Source of the DNA: Mesostigma viride
Lineage: Eukaryota; Streptophyta; Mesostigmatophyceae; Mesostigmatales; Mesostigmataceae
Assembly: GCA_009746045.1 (NCBI GenBank)
Contig: RPFO01001676.1
Location: 1 to 56,331, forward strand
Reading direction: 5' to 3'
DNA: 56,331 nt
The notes under the pieces are model-generated. The model searched no databases. It was not told where the DNA came from and saw nothing but the letters and a program-made list of their open reading frames with translations. Made by a program: the position numbers and the translations under genes. This document shows, piece after piece, positions 1 through 12,406 of the stretch (positions are counted from its first letter, which is position 1; every line of letters starts with the position of its first letter).

Positions 1-321
1 TATTACCCCAACCTATGCATTATTCCGCCTAAGTGTCCCGACCCATCGGACAACTTGCATCCGTCACGGGTGGCGCGGCGCTTGCGGCGCGGCGCGAAAT
101 AGGACCGTTGGTCAAACTACCCGAAATTTCGGGTGGTTTACGGACTGTAACGGACCTTTAATTTAGGATGATGTCAGCTTGTGTGTCGGCGGGCCATGCC
201 TTAAGCAAGCTAGGCAGGCAATGATCCGCAATTGTTTCTTTCCCCTCCCTCCCACCCTGGAGGCTTCTTGCTTCCGCGTGCCGATTGAGAAACCTTAAGG
301 CCACTGTTAACTGCTGCATTT
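1..321. other. No gene recognised, left edge
   Basis: Only short overlapping ORFs are present, none with a recognisable motif. A near-inverted GC-rich stretch lies at about 68-100 (gcggcgcttgcggcgcggcg). It probably belongs to the 5-prime or intron sequence of the hAT-like gene that follows, but nothing proves this. Confidence 0.3.
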
Positions 322-506
322 GTGGCAGGGCTCCACTTATTGTATTCAATCAAATGCTGGTCTTCTTGGGAGCTGAGTGATCTTAAAAAGACTGTCACGG
401 TGAAGGATGCTCTGGGGAATACGGTTTCGCAGGTCAAGTTTAGCTGCTCATTTTGCGGCCACAATTTTACCAGTGGCGATGGCAAGCAGATCAGTGCAAC
501 CAGGAT
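322..506 (+). pseudogene. hAT-like transposase, BED zinc finger, 5-prime part
   Basis: The frame encodes KFSCSFCGHNF, a CxxC half of a BED-type zinc finger, and stops being meaningful exactly at the CACTA-A insertion at 507. Removing CACTA-A and one copy of the AT duplication joins it in frame to 23312, where MRAHFAGIAG and DACP supply the H-x(n)-C half of the finger. BED fingers at the N-terminus followed by DUF659-like sequence are typical of hAT-family transposases and genes derived from them. The frame opens at a GTG with no ATG nearby, so an upstream exon or a decayed start is likely. The gene was split inside its DNA-binding domain and cannot be functional here. Confidence 0.6.
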
Positions 507-520
507 CACTAGGAAGTCGG
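507..520 (+). repeat. CACTA-A left terminal inverted repeat
   Basis: CACTAGGAAGTCGG, an exact inverted match to 23296-23309. Similarity between the ends continues only loosely beyond 14 bp, which is usual for CACTA elements. Confidence 0.93.
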
Positions 521-539
521 AAAAAATTCGCACTGAGAT

Positions 540-935
540 CTCTTGAGATTCTCCTCAGTTTTTTTTTTATAAATCTTGAGAAATCCTGAGAAATCCTGAG
601 ATGTCATGAGAATATCTTGAGATTGTCCTGAGATTAATCCTGAGTTTTCCTGAGATTGTCCTGAGATTCATCCTGATATTTCGTCTTCACAAAATCTGGT
701 AAGTGCACACCTCGGGTCCTGAGATTCTGGTGAAAAACTCAGGTCTTGAGATTTTGACTTTGTAGTGAAAATCTCAGGACAAAATCTCAGGACAATCTCA
801 GGACAATCTCAGGACAATCTCAGGACAAAATCTCAGGACACTCTCAGGACAATCTCAGGACAAAAAAACGAGTAGAATCTCAAGAAAATCTCAGGACAAT
901 CTCAGGACAAAAAAACGAGTAGAATCTCAAGAAAA
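540..935. repeat. CACTA-A left subterminal repeat array
   Basis: Dozens of copies of a short motif occur in both orientations: TCCTGAGAT in the first half and ATCTCAGGACAA in the second half. The switch of orientation near 700-780 gives the array a large inverted-repeat character. CACTA transposases or their partner proteins bind short subterminal repeats, so this is the likely protein-binding array. The binding is inference. Confidence 0.8.
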
Positions 936-1477
936 TCAAGAACATGCACAGGCGAATTCTCCAGCCATTCTGGGACAAAAAAATGGTGTCAGTTATCAGG
1001 GACCGTCAGAAATACAACAATGCAAGATGATTACAACAGGGGCATGACTCACAATCAGTGCATTTATTACATTGATAAATATCATGTTACAGCTTGCATA
1101 CATCATCCACAGCAAACCTGCTGTCAACTGACATTCGTAGTCATGTCTTGCTGAAAGGGCAAAACTGATTCATTCTTGGAATCAGGGAAGTTTGTGTACA
1201 TCTTCACACAATTCTTCACGAGAAGAGTTCTCATGCCTCTCCCATACTGTTCAGAGTCCGCATGTTTCGTTCTACGTTTTCCTGCACGTAGGAGCACAAT
1301 TAAGAAGGACAAAGCAGCAAGGCAGGGCCAGAATCAGAAAGGCTGCAGGATGTGCAAATGTACACCAAATCCAAAATGACGAGACAGTAAAAAATCACGC
1401 TCGTACACGAGACAAAAAAATCGCTTTGTAGTGCAAAAAAATGGAATCCTGTGCACCCTGATCGTGAAAACTTACAG

Positions 1478-4423
1478 CTATTCCAAAACTGGCTGGACTC
1501 GGTTTGATGCCATGCCTTCTGCCTTCTGGCCATTCAGCAGCTCGCAGTGTTTTGCTTGTGCCGCGCTGTCCAGGGTATTTTCCTGCACGCAAACAGCAGA
1601 GAGTTTGGACCATTGGGTTGCGCAAGTTGTCAGAAAAAGAATACACAACAAAACCGCAATGCAAACTAATCAAGGCATCCACTATTATAAAGATGGTAAC
1701 ATTTCCGTATCTGAGGAGCTGCGGAACTTACACATGGGATTGGTAGGCTTGAGCAGGATTCTGTCGGTGCAGATCTCTCCGCTTGTTTGTTGATGATGGC
1801 GTTCTTCTCGTCGAGCTCCTCTTGCATTTTTTTCAACTGCAACATCATGTTGGCAAGCACGGATTCCACCGATGACTCTGGTCCTCCCGTGGAGGGTGGC
1901 AGTGGGGCCGGAGGGGCTGGCACGGCCGTGGAGGGTGGCAGTGGGGCCGGAGGGGCTGGCACGGCCGTGGAGGGTGGCAGTGGGGCCGGAGGGGCTGGCA
2001 CGGCCGTGGAGGGTGGCAGCAGTGGGGCCGGAGGGGCTGGCACGGCCGTGGAGGGTGGCAGCAGTGGGGCCAGAGGGGCTGGCACGGCCGTGGAGGGTGG
2101 CAGTGGGGCTGGCACATCCGGGGGGGAAGGCACTTGACTCGTGTTCGTTTCTTCTGCCTTTCCAGGCAGGTCGTTCACCGTAACATTGCCCAACATCACC
2201 CATGAGAGCTCGCCAGACCCCTCCTCACCGTAGTGCAATTTCCTCAGATCAAAGCAATACCTTGATTCTGGCTCATCCCCGTTAGGAAACGCAAGCGTCC
2301 ACGGGGACTTGTTCCGTGGCTTGACCATAGCAATGCGGCCTACATCCCACACCAACTCATCCCCCAATCTCAGCTGCTTGCGCGCCTTCAGCAACCATTT
2401 TTGAGCTATGATGGTGCCAACCGGTACGGTGGTCGTTGTCACCTCTGTTGGAAGAGGCAACACAGTGGCCTGAGGGAGCACCTCCTTGATGTAGTGCATC
2501 AACCCCAGATCTGAAGGTGGTGGGCACTGAGCACGTGTCTTAGGTGCTGTTTGCGGCTGTGGAAGGACGGCAATGTTCTCTTCTAGAGGCTGCGGCGATG
2601 GCAGGACTGGATCCTTTGTTGCAGATGGGGACTTGGTCTCTGTTGATCCGCGCCGGGCCTTGGAAACTGGCGCTGGTGTCATGCCCTTCCTCTTTGAAGA
2701 AGCCTGCGAAGGCACTGCACACATCAATTGCAAAAGAGAGACTTTGTTGGGATCATAAAAACAAACAGGGAATGCATTTACAAATGGGAAACGGGGAAGC
2801 TGCTGGTGAATGGGGGTTATGTATGCTATGGTGGCAAACGAACATAGCAAGGTCTTAATAAGGTTGAGCGAAAAGAAGATTAGAGTGCATCGTCAGTGCA
2901 GAAACTGAGATACTTGCTAAGTAAAATACAGGTATGCCAATGCAAAAAGAGACAAGAATAAAACAACCCAGATTGGAAGTGATCTGATATTACTTACAGG
3001 GAATGGCCTGCTGCACGGGCGAAGTAGAGCTGACCACCGGAAACAGCGTCACAGGTTCATCACCAGCAGCCCCCGGAGTGGGCTGGGGCAGGGCCTTTGA
3101 ATCGATACATGGAGACTCGCATGCGAGCAGAAGCGATAAATTCTTCGAATAGTGGGGCTTCACATTTGGACCTGGTTCAGGTGCCAGGATGGGCACCAGC
3201 ACCGGTGTCACTGTGCCAGCCAGGTCCACGGCTGGATGAAAAAGGAAAGACACATGCAATTAAAGAAGTCAAAAGTCAGCTTGAATGAAACACAAAGAAA
3301 ACCAATATACACAAAAAAACGTGTGGGACTTCATAAAGATAATAATGCACAAAGTTGAAGGGTAAATACAGGCAAATTGATACGTTGTAAGTTTCCATGA
3401 AGCAACAGTAAGGCCCGTATACCAAAGGGGAAAAAAAGGGAACTTACGTGCCAGCACGGGGGCAGATGGACAGCCTGGCATGGGTGGTGGTGGCATGGCC
3501 ACGAGAGGGGGTGCCGGCACGGCGCTCATCTGCTGGTCGAACTGCGCGTTGATAGCGTCGATTTGGGCCTGCAAAGCTGCAATCTTGGCGGCCCTTTCAG
3601 CCTCGAGGCTGGCAGGCAGCTGCATGGTCCCGGCGGTGACTGCAGCAGGCTTGGCTTTTGACGACGACTTGCCGGTTGCAGTTTTCTTTGCTTTTTGGAC
3701 GCCCAGCTGTGGTGTTCACCATGAAGAACAAAGCACAGCATCCGAAGGAACATAATAATGCACTCGATCAGAAAACTATCGATGGCCATACGGCGAGTAG
3801 AAAGTACGGTTGCACTACAGATTGCTGACTGCACTCGTCATACACAACGGATGCATACCAAGACACGGCAGTTCATGAGTATTCTTTGTTTAATTACCTG
3901 TTTGGGCTGGTTGGTTACGCAGGCAAGCGGGGCACGTTGCTGTTCAGCCTTAGCCACTCTGTTGGCAGCTCTCTTTGCCGCTAGCTGCGCCTCGTGCTTT
4001 CGGATGTATAGACGCCTCGCTAGCTCCCTTTCAACTATCGCTTCAGGCTCCAAAGCAGGAGGATCGGGGAGAGACTTCACTGCGGTTGTCGCCTCTGTCG
4101 GTCCGTTCAGGACTTCATTCAGTTTCCTGCTGCTCTCCGCCGCAACGGCTGCAGAGTAATGGCCTTTGCATCATTTAACTCGTCCTGGGCCAGTAGAGGT
4201 AAGAATTCAGAACAAATCGCCTTGATCCGAGCACAAACATCCTTCAGCAGTTCTTGATCTTGGTCCTTCTTTGCTACACCCTCCAGCAACCACTCCTTCG
4301 ATTGCGCGACGACTTCCCTAAGAGTCCGCAGCCGACAATCGGCTTGCACATGCTTAAGAGGGTGTTCCTCTACCGCCTTGGCGGCACGAAATTTGCCCAC
4401 TTTTGCAGATCAGCAGCCACCAT
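1478..4423 (-). pseudogene. CACTA companion protein gene (copy A), divergent from transposase
   Basis: Five exons are inferred from splice sites and comparison with CACTA-C: 4423-3898, 3706-3448, 3231-2998, 2714-1732 and 1582-1478. All junctions from exon 1 onward keep phase. Exon 1 is basic and Ala-rich and ends APLACVTNQPKQ. Exon 2 is coiled coil (SLEAERAAKIAALQAQIDAI). Exon 4 holds an unrecognised domain (PVGTIIAQKW, FDLRKLHYGEEGS, SWVMLG), then a proline-rich 13-residue repeat and a second coiled coil. The same layout occurs in CACTA-B. A likely role is the TnpA-like DNA-binding partner of the transposase, by position only. The reading frame is lost near 4390, where one A is missing relative to copy C. 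An apparent one-base frame break near 4160 occurs in both copies and is unexplained. Confidence 0.7.
1888..2118 (-). repeat. In-frame 39-bp proline-rich minisatellite
   Basis: About five to six units of 39-42 bp encode VPAPPAPLPPSTA variants within exon 4 of the companion gene. Some units carry an extra codon (PLLPP in place of PLPP). The matching array in CACTA-C is at about 50504-50725. The low-complexity linker lies between the conserved domain and the C-terminal coiled coil. Confidence 0.85.
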
Positions 4424-5207
4424 TCTTCCCCACTAACCAGGCCACCCCCAGCCGACATTAACGCGTTTGCGTGCTCCATCCTTGGCGCCGTTGTCATTTC
4501 TTAATGACAAGGCGCAAGTTTTGAATCCGCACAACGGCACTGTGCTAATTGCGGGTGTCAATTTTGCGCGGCAAAAAGGAACTCCGTCCGATCTTGGCCC
4601 ATCTACCGTCAATCATCTCTCCCGGCGGAAGTCGACAGGATCTTACTTTAGGAGCGAATCCTGCTGATCTGAACGCCATGGCGCAAAGTATCGGATTCGG
4701 GGAAATCGGTATATTTAGTATCCAATTATAAACCAGAGAGGTGAAATAAGAAATAAGTATCACCGAATCCTGAATGAAGGTGGTCACACACTGGTGTGAC
4801 GTTGACAGGCTAAGGGGCTAATAAGGCGCAAAGTATCGGATTCGGGCCTCTCACTGCCATGGTTAACGGTGCAAAGTTGACATCATGTTCGAGTAGGATT
4901 GAATCCGCATCAAGAAGCTGCGGTTACATAGATTACCCGGCAAATTGGACGGTTAACATAACTGACGCATGCTAGCCGCGGGAATGGCCCACGCGGTCCG
5001 TTGGCTAGCTCGACAGTCAGACGCGGTCGGTGCCCCTTCGTTCCTTTGCGTTTTAGGCATGCAAGGACACAGCCGGGGGCCACGAAAACACCTCGTTGCT
5101 GCCGCCATGGTAGCCATGGCGGCAGCAACGGGGAGGGCCCGCGGCAAGGCGGCCGCGGGCCGTCCCCGTTGCTGCCGCCACCATTGGTTGTTTAGCGATT
5201 TTCAACC
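4424..5207. promoter_or_regulatory. Divergent promoter region of CACTA-A
   Basis: This 0.8-kb gap separates the starts of the companion gene and the transposase. It contains two direct copies of gcgcaaagtatcggattcgg (4681-4700 and 4826-4845) and an AT-rich TATA-like stretch between them (about 4710-4760). Close to the transposase ATG lies the GC-rich hairpin block at 5094-5180. The same features sit at the matching place in CACTA-C. A bidirectional promoter with a repeated operator-like site is the simplest reading. Confidence 0.55.
5094..5180. repeat. GC-rich hairpin block upstream of transposase ATG
   Basis: A near-perfect palindrome with 17-bp arms (cgttgctgccgccatgg and its complement) around the 3-nt loop tag occupies 5094-5130. 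It is followed by a second inverted repeat, gcccgcgg ... ccgcgggc, and then a third copy of cgttgctgccgcca at 5167-5180. The third copy can pair with either earlier strand, so alternative folds are possible. It would lie in the 5-prime leader of the transposase mRNA or at its start site and could limit expression. Confidence 0.7.
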
Positions 5208-8200
5208 ATGGAGGAACAAGGCCTTGACGACTTCCTCATGGAGGGATGGGCCGATGAGTACCGAACTGGGCCTGAGGCAGCTATGGAATTCGCCCGGAAT
5301 TTCGATGCTGCTGCAAACAGAGTACATTTGGAGACGCCTTTATACCCAGGATCTAACGTTCCAGCTGTTGTGGCGGCCCTACAATTGCTAACGCAATGGG
5401 GCCAAGGAGGTTGTACTCGGAAGTTCGCGGACGCACAGCTGGCCCTTTTTAGTTCTCTCCTACCACCTGGCAATGTCTTGCCGGCTTCTGTTGAGGCGGC
5501 TAGACGCCTGTTGCGAGACTTGGGCTTGACGTATAAAGTATACGATGCGTGCAAGTGTGACGATTATGTTTACAAAGATAAGGATCTCCAGCAGTGCCCA
5601 AAGTGCGCCGAACCTCGTTATGAGATATACACAGACACAGACGGCATGGTGATTAATACGAGGAAGCCCTATCGGCAAGTCAGAGTTTTTTCTTTGCTGG
5701 ACAGGGTTCGGGGCTGGTTCAGAATGGAGAAGATGTCAATGGCACTGAGGTATGCAGGAGAGAAAGAAAACAAGGATGCAGATTCGCCGACGCGGACTGT
5801 CGACGGAGTCAAAGGTTCGTAATCCATAGCCTCTACATCTGGCCATTGCTTGTTTTTTTTTATCTTTGCTTGCCGATAGAGTTACACAACGCCGCGTTAC
5901 TTTGGTATGTAGAGCTAGAACGTTAGTAACCCTGAATCTTGCCATTGAATCTTGCCTGGCAAGGTCAGTGTCGTGTTAAGTGATGTATCTGTATTTCTTA
6001 CCGTTGCTTCAATGCATTCTCTGTGGTTTGTTCTTTCCTTGCCTGTTTCTTTTTGCAGACTGTCCGGCTGTACAACATGTAAAAAATCTTTACCCGCAGT
6101 TTCGTACTGAGCTGCGTAATCTTATATTCGGGATGGCGGTTGACGGAGTGTGTCCGCGTAGCTTTATGGGAAACTATTCTTGCTGGCCAGCTTTTATGGC
6201 TTGCTACAATTTACCTGAGTGGGTATTTGTCAACAAGAACTTCTCACCTATGGTTCTGCTGATAAGTGCCGCCAAGGGCAAGGCTCCAAAAAGAATGCAG
6301 GTGTACTGGGAGTTGGCGGTTGATGAGCTTGTGGCGATGTGGAATGGTTTTTATGTATGCGACATCGTGGATGACCAGGGCGGCCAGTTACAACCTGTGC
6401 GCCTGCAGGCGCTCCTACTGTGGGTAATCCACGACTACCCAGCTTTTGCAAAGTCACTAAACATCCCAGATGCTGGATACTGCGGCTGCATGTTACATGG
6501 GCCAGAATGGGAAGCAACTTTTTTTTCCAATGGGAAGCTTGTGTACTTAGGGCACTCTACGCTTTTGAAGGAAGGTGACCCTGCGCGACCATCCGGGACT
6601 GGAGCTGCCCCTCCAGAAATGGATTATGATGGGTACCTGAAATATTGTCGGGAAGAGTTGGGGGTGCAACCTGAAATATTCGGCAAGCTGCCGTACTGGA
6701 CCAAGCTGTTAATTCGACATCTGGTGGATGAATTTCACCTTGGCCCGAACTGCCTGCTCCGGATCGTCAACTGCACCAGCGGTAAGTAGCACGCGACAGT
6801 GTTCTTTTTTTTTCTAGTGTGCAGTTTGTAAACTTGTCATATGCAAGGGACAAATTTTTGTTACATACTTGTTGATTGATTATTGATTGTGCGTTTCGTT
6901 GATATTGTGTTGTCCTTTGTGGCCTTTTTTATTATGTGCAGGGAAAGCTCATACCCCTGCTGTTCGAGCAAGGCTGCAACAACTGGGCCTTAATCAGGAG
7001 CTCTGGGTTACCACGGAAGAGGTGGAGAAAGTGGCGAAGAACGGTGTCCGGACAATAAGCATTAAAAAAAACTCTCGACATCCACCATGTCAACTCACGT
7101 CGGAGGAGAAAGCGGCCACCCGTGGTATGTCTGTGGATGTGTATATGCTTTTTTATTGGAATTGGTTTGGATGTTGTTTGTTGGTATTTTATATAAAGTG
7201 TTTCATGTTGTCATCTGCCAAGATTGCTTAATTGCTGTGTTGGTCCATAGATCCCATGACGTAGTCCACTGTCATTAGAGATTTCTGTGTACCACATCAA
7301 ACCAAGTGCCCTTGTTAGGGTAAACATGTTGCTTGTAAGACTTCCTTTCATTTTTTCAATAACTATTTATGGGGTTAGTGTCAGGATTTGCCGGAGCATT
7401 TGGGCTGACAGTGTTTGGCCACTCTGAGAATTCGCCTCTGACATAATTTTCTAATCAAATTGTCAATGTGATCGTTTACATCTGTGTATCATACCATGTT
7501 TCTGTTGAATGCAGAGGTGGAAAAGGCGTTCGACCGCCTCCCGGACTATGTGCCTGGGCGATACCACGGACTAGCCGCTGACGGGAAAAGCGATGAGACG
7601 ATGAAAACAAGTGACAAAAACAAGTACTTGTGCTTGTTGTTGCCGGTCGTGTTGCGCAATCGTTTGCATCCGGATGCCCGCGCGGCATTTGTCCAGCTGT
7701 CTGTGGCCTTTAATGCTGTATTTTCAGCAAGGTGCCTCACTCAATCGCAGTTAGTCGAAGTGGGCGAAATGATGGTGCGTGCGGTGGTAGCATTAGAGTG
7801 TGTTATGCCAGCGTCAGAAATGTCAAGATCAGTCCATGCTGCATCTCACTTGGCGGAACAGATCCGGTATGCTGGCCTGCCTGATGGCCGGAGCATGACA
7901 TGGGGTGAGCGCCAAATGGCGGTGATTACTTCTGGGCCATTGTCAAACAAGAACGTGGAATGCTCCATGGGGAACTTCTTCATGGACTTCGAGGCATTGA
8001 ACATCCTGAGCTACTTCACACGCCAGACTGTGTGGGTAAGTTTTTTAAACAAACTTCGTGTTTGCTTGGCTGCATGCACATTTCCCATGTTTCAGCGAGT
8101 GTTTCTAGCAGGTTAAGTGTATGCAAAACATGTACTTACGTTCTTTTTTTCTATTTGGTTCATGTGTTTTTTTTTCAGGGTCAAGGCTTCCCGTCTGTGT

Positions 8201-9023
8201 GGGACATTCTGGAAACTGATCCGTCCAAGTGTATTCTGCCGAGCAAGCGCTTTCGTCAACAAGCATATACTCTCTCTGAGGTCGAGCAGCTTGAGGCCTT
8301 ACAGTTACTCCTGGAATTTGCACTTCAGCATGCAACATACGAGCCCGGATATGGAATTGAATTCTGGTGAGTTTCTTGTAGAAACCGATGCTACATTTGT
8401 ACAACCTCGCATTGGCCATTTTAATTCAGTTCAGCCGAAAGGAGGGTGTAATCTTGCAACGCATGTACATAGGATTATCATATGTTTCCTGCATTCTTCT
8501 GATTTGCTTACTCGTGCTTAATGTGGTTGATTTTCTAGATTTCACAGTGACATTCTTATGTCCTTGTCTACACGCAATATCTGGTTGTGCATGCAATGAT
8601 GAAGATGCTTTTTTTCACTATGTTGATAATTGTATGAAGTGGGACAACTATGTTTAATTGATTTTGCAATGTGATGTACGTTATTCGCCTTTGTCACTTG
8701 CAGGCGTCGGCTCGTTCACGTTGGCAACCTGGCGTGGTTGAAGCAATGGATCGCGCAAAACCAGGAGCCACGCCTCCCCACGATGATTACGGCGGCGGTG
8801 TGTGGCATGGAGCCTGCTTGTGACGAGCATGACTCAATCCACATCAATGGCAGCAATTACCGAACTGCAGTCGCCGACCTTCGACAAACTGTTCGCCATC
8901 GCAACTCAGGAGTAATGGTTTATGGTAAAGAGGGGGTTAGGTATGGCCGCATCACACACATTCTGCATAGTTTCCTCCGTGCCCCGACGGAAGGATGGAG
9001 TAGGCAAGTTCTTTTAAAGGTCG

Positions 9024-9756
9024 TGTTGCACGGATGCAACATGCCATTTGTGGTATTAAATTATCCGTCCCGGTCGATCGGCGCCGACCGTAATCCGGCG
9101 CCAGTGCCGAGGCCATAGTATAGTTGGCAGCCGAGGCAATCCGTGTGGAAGTAAGTGTAGAAGTTTTGCTGACGAACTTGGCCTTTGCGCCGTAGGCAGA
9201 CCTAACGCCTGAACGGGAGTTACGGGACAGCCAAGTGGCACTGCACATGCGTTATGATGGTACCTACGGACATTTGGATATTTTCAGGAGAGGCCTCTAG
9301 CCGTACTGGTCTTTAATGTGTTCTAGACGGTTCGAGAAGCCCGTCCCCGCGGACCTCATGTCATGCCTGGTTGGCAACGCCAGGCGCAGCCACCAACGGG
9401 GACGAAGGGACAAAATAGGAAGGCACGAGCTATGCCAGCAATCCGGACCTTGTATCGTAATTTACCACGTTGCTCTACAGATTATTTACCATCGCTTAAT
9501 CCTGGAGTGTAAATCTCCTGTGGGCTCGAGTGTGAATCCCTCGCCTACTGGGTGTAAGTCTTCCCGCATTGAGTGTTTTAATCTGTGTGGTAACATTGTA
9601 ATATACGAAACCGGTTTTCCGGGTTTGAGCTTATTCGTATTGTGTGACAAGTATTCTTAAGCCACCATCGTGCGCTGTGACGCATAGGAAGTCAAAGGTC
9701 TTTCGCATTCATTCTCAATCATTAAGGCGCTATTCTAAATAGCCATACGTGTTAAA
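9024..9756 (+). repeat. Gypsy 5-prime LTR
   Basis: It begins TGTTGCACGG and ends CGTGTTAAA, so it lacks the usual CA end. The end is fixed by comparison with the other LTR and by the target duplication. It differs from the 3-prime LTR at five positions that I can see. Confidence 0.92.
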
Positions 9757-9757
9757 C

Positions 9758-9772
9758 TGGACTCGGAGGAAA
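9758..9772 (+). promoter_or_regulatory. Candidate primer binding site
   Basis: tggactcggaggaaa starts one base after the LTR. The leading TGG would pair with a tRNA CCA end. The tRNA identity cannot be told without the organism's tRNA set. The rest of the 9757-10230 leader has no recognisable ORF. Confidence 0.5.
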
Positions 9773-10230
9773 CTTTCCTAGTGGCCTCTATCCCGTCCCG
9801 TTTTTCTGTAATCTGATCCGGATCAGCAACGGAATTATATAAGGGCCGGAACCCTTACTAATTCCGCTTGCAGTAATTCATTGTGGGGGTCGGATCTCCA
9901 CAATCCTAACTGCCCATACCCGTTACCCATATTGCGGTTCTTGCATGCCCCAACCTGGCCTTGTCCGGTTGACCTAAGGGATTCGTCCGGAAACGAATCT
10001 CCTTATATTGCGTGCTTTAAACGGAAACGCTGTGTGGGTTGCAATTTCACGCATTGTTTGGCGTCTTGGCCATTGCCTCACACCCTATATCTGGGATACT
10101 TACTGTCAGCTCCGGCAAGCTGCAGTAATATCTCACGTCCTTTAATTGACGTATTTTTTGTGCTTAATTTGTCATCCCGCCAAGGTGACTAGAGGCACAT
10201 TGTTCACGGCACTTTACCAGCCACCACGCG

Positions 10231-12113
10231 ATGGCTGACGGTATTGAGCGAGGGCGACGAGAGGCCCATCGCTTCTCTCCTGCCCCTTCCCTCGTGGCAG
10301 CACTCGAGGCGGCAGAGAGAGCTACCCAAAATCACTCACGCCCGAGTAGTGAGCGTGGCTCTAGGGGTCATCCCCAGCACAAACCCCACGTTTGGGAGGG
10401 AATTCCTCGGCGGCTGCCGGTGCACCACCTGGTAGCCCTGTAGTGAATCCCCTTAATGGACCACCAAGTGGAACATCCATCGCGGGATTGTCGGCGGGTC
10501 CGGCCCTTGGTGTAGGAGCCGGCGCGGGGGTGCAGGGGAATAATGTTACCCTGCACTACGGTAGGAGTGGGGCCCTGCCTACGGTGCTGCCGCAACCTAC
10601 ATTGGCCACTTGGCCCAGCAGCGCCCCGGCGCCACCCTTGTATGATAGCCGATCGCGGTCTCGCCGCGCTGCGAATCGGGCGTCCTATCATGCGCCTGGA
10701 CCCCTTGGGGCTAGCCCCTTCGGCCATGCCTCGCCAAATATGGCTGGGCAGGGCCAGGGCACCGCACGGACCGGTCGGTCTTCCTTTGGGGTCGCAGGGG
10801 AGGCGATTCCCCTCCCCAACTCAGCATACGACCGCCTGGCTCCGGGTGACCCACGAGCGCAGCACCCAGCGGCCACCGCCGCCCATCATTATGCAAGCCG
10901 CGCCCACTACCCACATGGGTATGAGCACCCGGGTGAGGATGAGTGCAGCCCCCCGGCAGGTTACCCGCGTGGGCACACCTCGCAAGGTGTGGCCGGGCCC
11001 GGGAGACCCGCGAGTATCATGGGCCATCATGACGATGATACTCACAATGCAGGGCGACTACCACCGTTGCCCAAGCTGTCGGATATTCCCAAGTTTAAAC
11101 CCGACTGCTCCTACCAAGAGTTTGAGGCTTGGGAGATTGCAGTGTCTCAGAAGATCGACATCTGGGAGACATACAATCGCAAGCTCTTGGACGAGGATAT
11201 CAAGGTCAAGCTGGTGTCCAGCGATTCGAGGCACTGGCTCCCGATGTGAGACAAGCTCTCCATTGCGAAAGCGCCCTGGCCAATGGCTTCCCCTGGCAGC
11301 AGCTTGGCGGAATTATTTCGGCGAGCACGGGCCAAGTACCTGCCACCCGACCAAGACAAGCTGGACCGGGAGGCTTTTGGGGGGTTCAAGCAGGGGAACC
11401 TGAGCTATCGGGAATATATGACCAAGTTCGAGCTTCTAGCTGGGCGGGTTGATGACCTGATGGGCCCAGAAGCCTTGGCAAGGTTCTATGAGGGCTTGCA
11501 ACCCGAATTCCGGGATGAGGTGAAGCGGAAATTCGCCCACCTCTCCTGGGCTCAATGGAACCTGCAGGACATCAAGACCTACCTAGCGGAGATAGCTCCC
11601 TTGGTGCAGCGGACCCCAAAACCCCGCGTGAATGCACTGGAACTCAATGAGCTGGGATTCGCCCCCGTGTGGGTGGATGAGCTACAGTGCGAGGTCCTGG
11701 ACATTAATGCCTTGGACACTTCCCGGATTCAGTGCTACCACTGCAACCGCGTGGGGCACATCAAACGCGAGTGCCCTGATCTCCCTCCGCTGGACCAGGC
11801 CCCGCCTGTGCAACGCAACAACTTCCAAGCGGCCTACCCGCAAATGGCCTCGAGGCCACCACCGGCGCGAAATATGCGCACAGCTCCCAGTGCGGGTGAG
11901 CGTGCCCGACGCTTGCAACAAGCGCGCCAACAGCCCCGGCTGTACCAACAACCCAAGGCGCCCCCAAGCGCCTACCAGCAAGCTGGGCATGCCCTCAACC
12001 AACTGGATGCCGCCGACGCGGCCGAGCCTGATGATGGCTCTTCCGCGGCCGCATCCGGCCACCTGCGAGGCACACCGGTGGACGAGGGGCCTGCAGGAGA
12101 GGCGTTGGACTGA
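10231..12113 (+). pseudogene. Gypsy gag polyprotein with CCHC zinc knuckle, frameshifted
   Basis: The ATG at 10231 opens a frame (MADGIERGRREAH) that shifts near 10395 to a long Gly/Ala/Pro-rich segment. The capsid-like region includes PKFKPDCSYQEFEAWE and the gag signature FYEGLQPEFRDEVKRKF. A CYHCNRVGHIKREC zinc knuckle (CX2CX4HX4C) follows and would bind genomic RNA. Around 11215-11300 the frame is broken by a stop, or by two compensating shifts: the sequence reads best as one protein only if the frame changes twice. The tail after the knuckle is Gln/Ala/Pro-rich. The 290 bases after 12113 hold no clear coding sequence. Confidence 0.85.
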
Positions 12114-12406
12114 GAGGCCGGGAGGGCACTCCGGGCGACACCTTACCCGGCCATGAACAAGTCGCCCAAGTTTTGTTACCATGTAATGTGGTGACAGAGA
12201 CCCAGGAATGGCAAGCGGAGCCTAGCGAAGGCCCGCGGCAAGTACTCCTCTTCACTGGAAGCCTACCAGACCCCCAGGGTGTGAGTGCGATTGTCTCTAC
12301 TCATCATAAGATACCAGCTTGACAATCATGAATGCCCATTTGGTTACAGCATATAAGGCAACTTGTCATTATATAACACAATTATTGACTTGAAACTCCT
12401 CGACCA

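Noticed and set aside
540-935. CRISPR-like or regulatory repeat array
   Set aside because: Short degenerate words in both orientations next to a CACTA end; subterminal repeats explain them.
1787-2137. Gly/Ala-rich plus-strand ORFs (VEGGSGAGGAGTA) and matching ones at 50476-50826
   Set aside because: Antisense shadows of the proline-rich repeat in the companion gene, whose own strand has splice sites, coiled coils and a homolog in CACTA-B.
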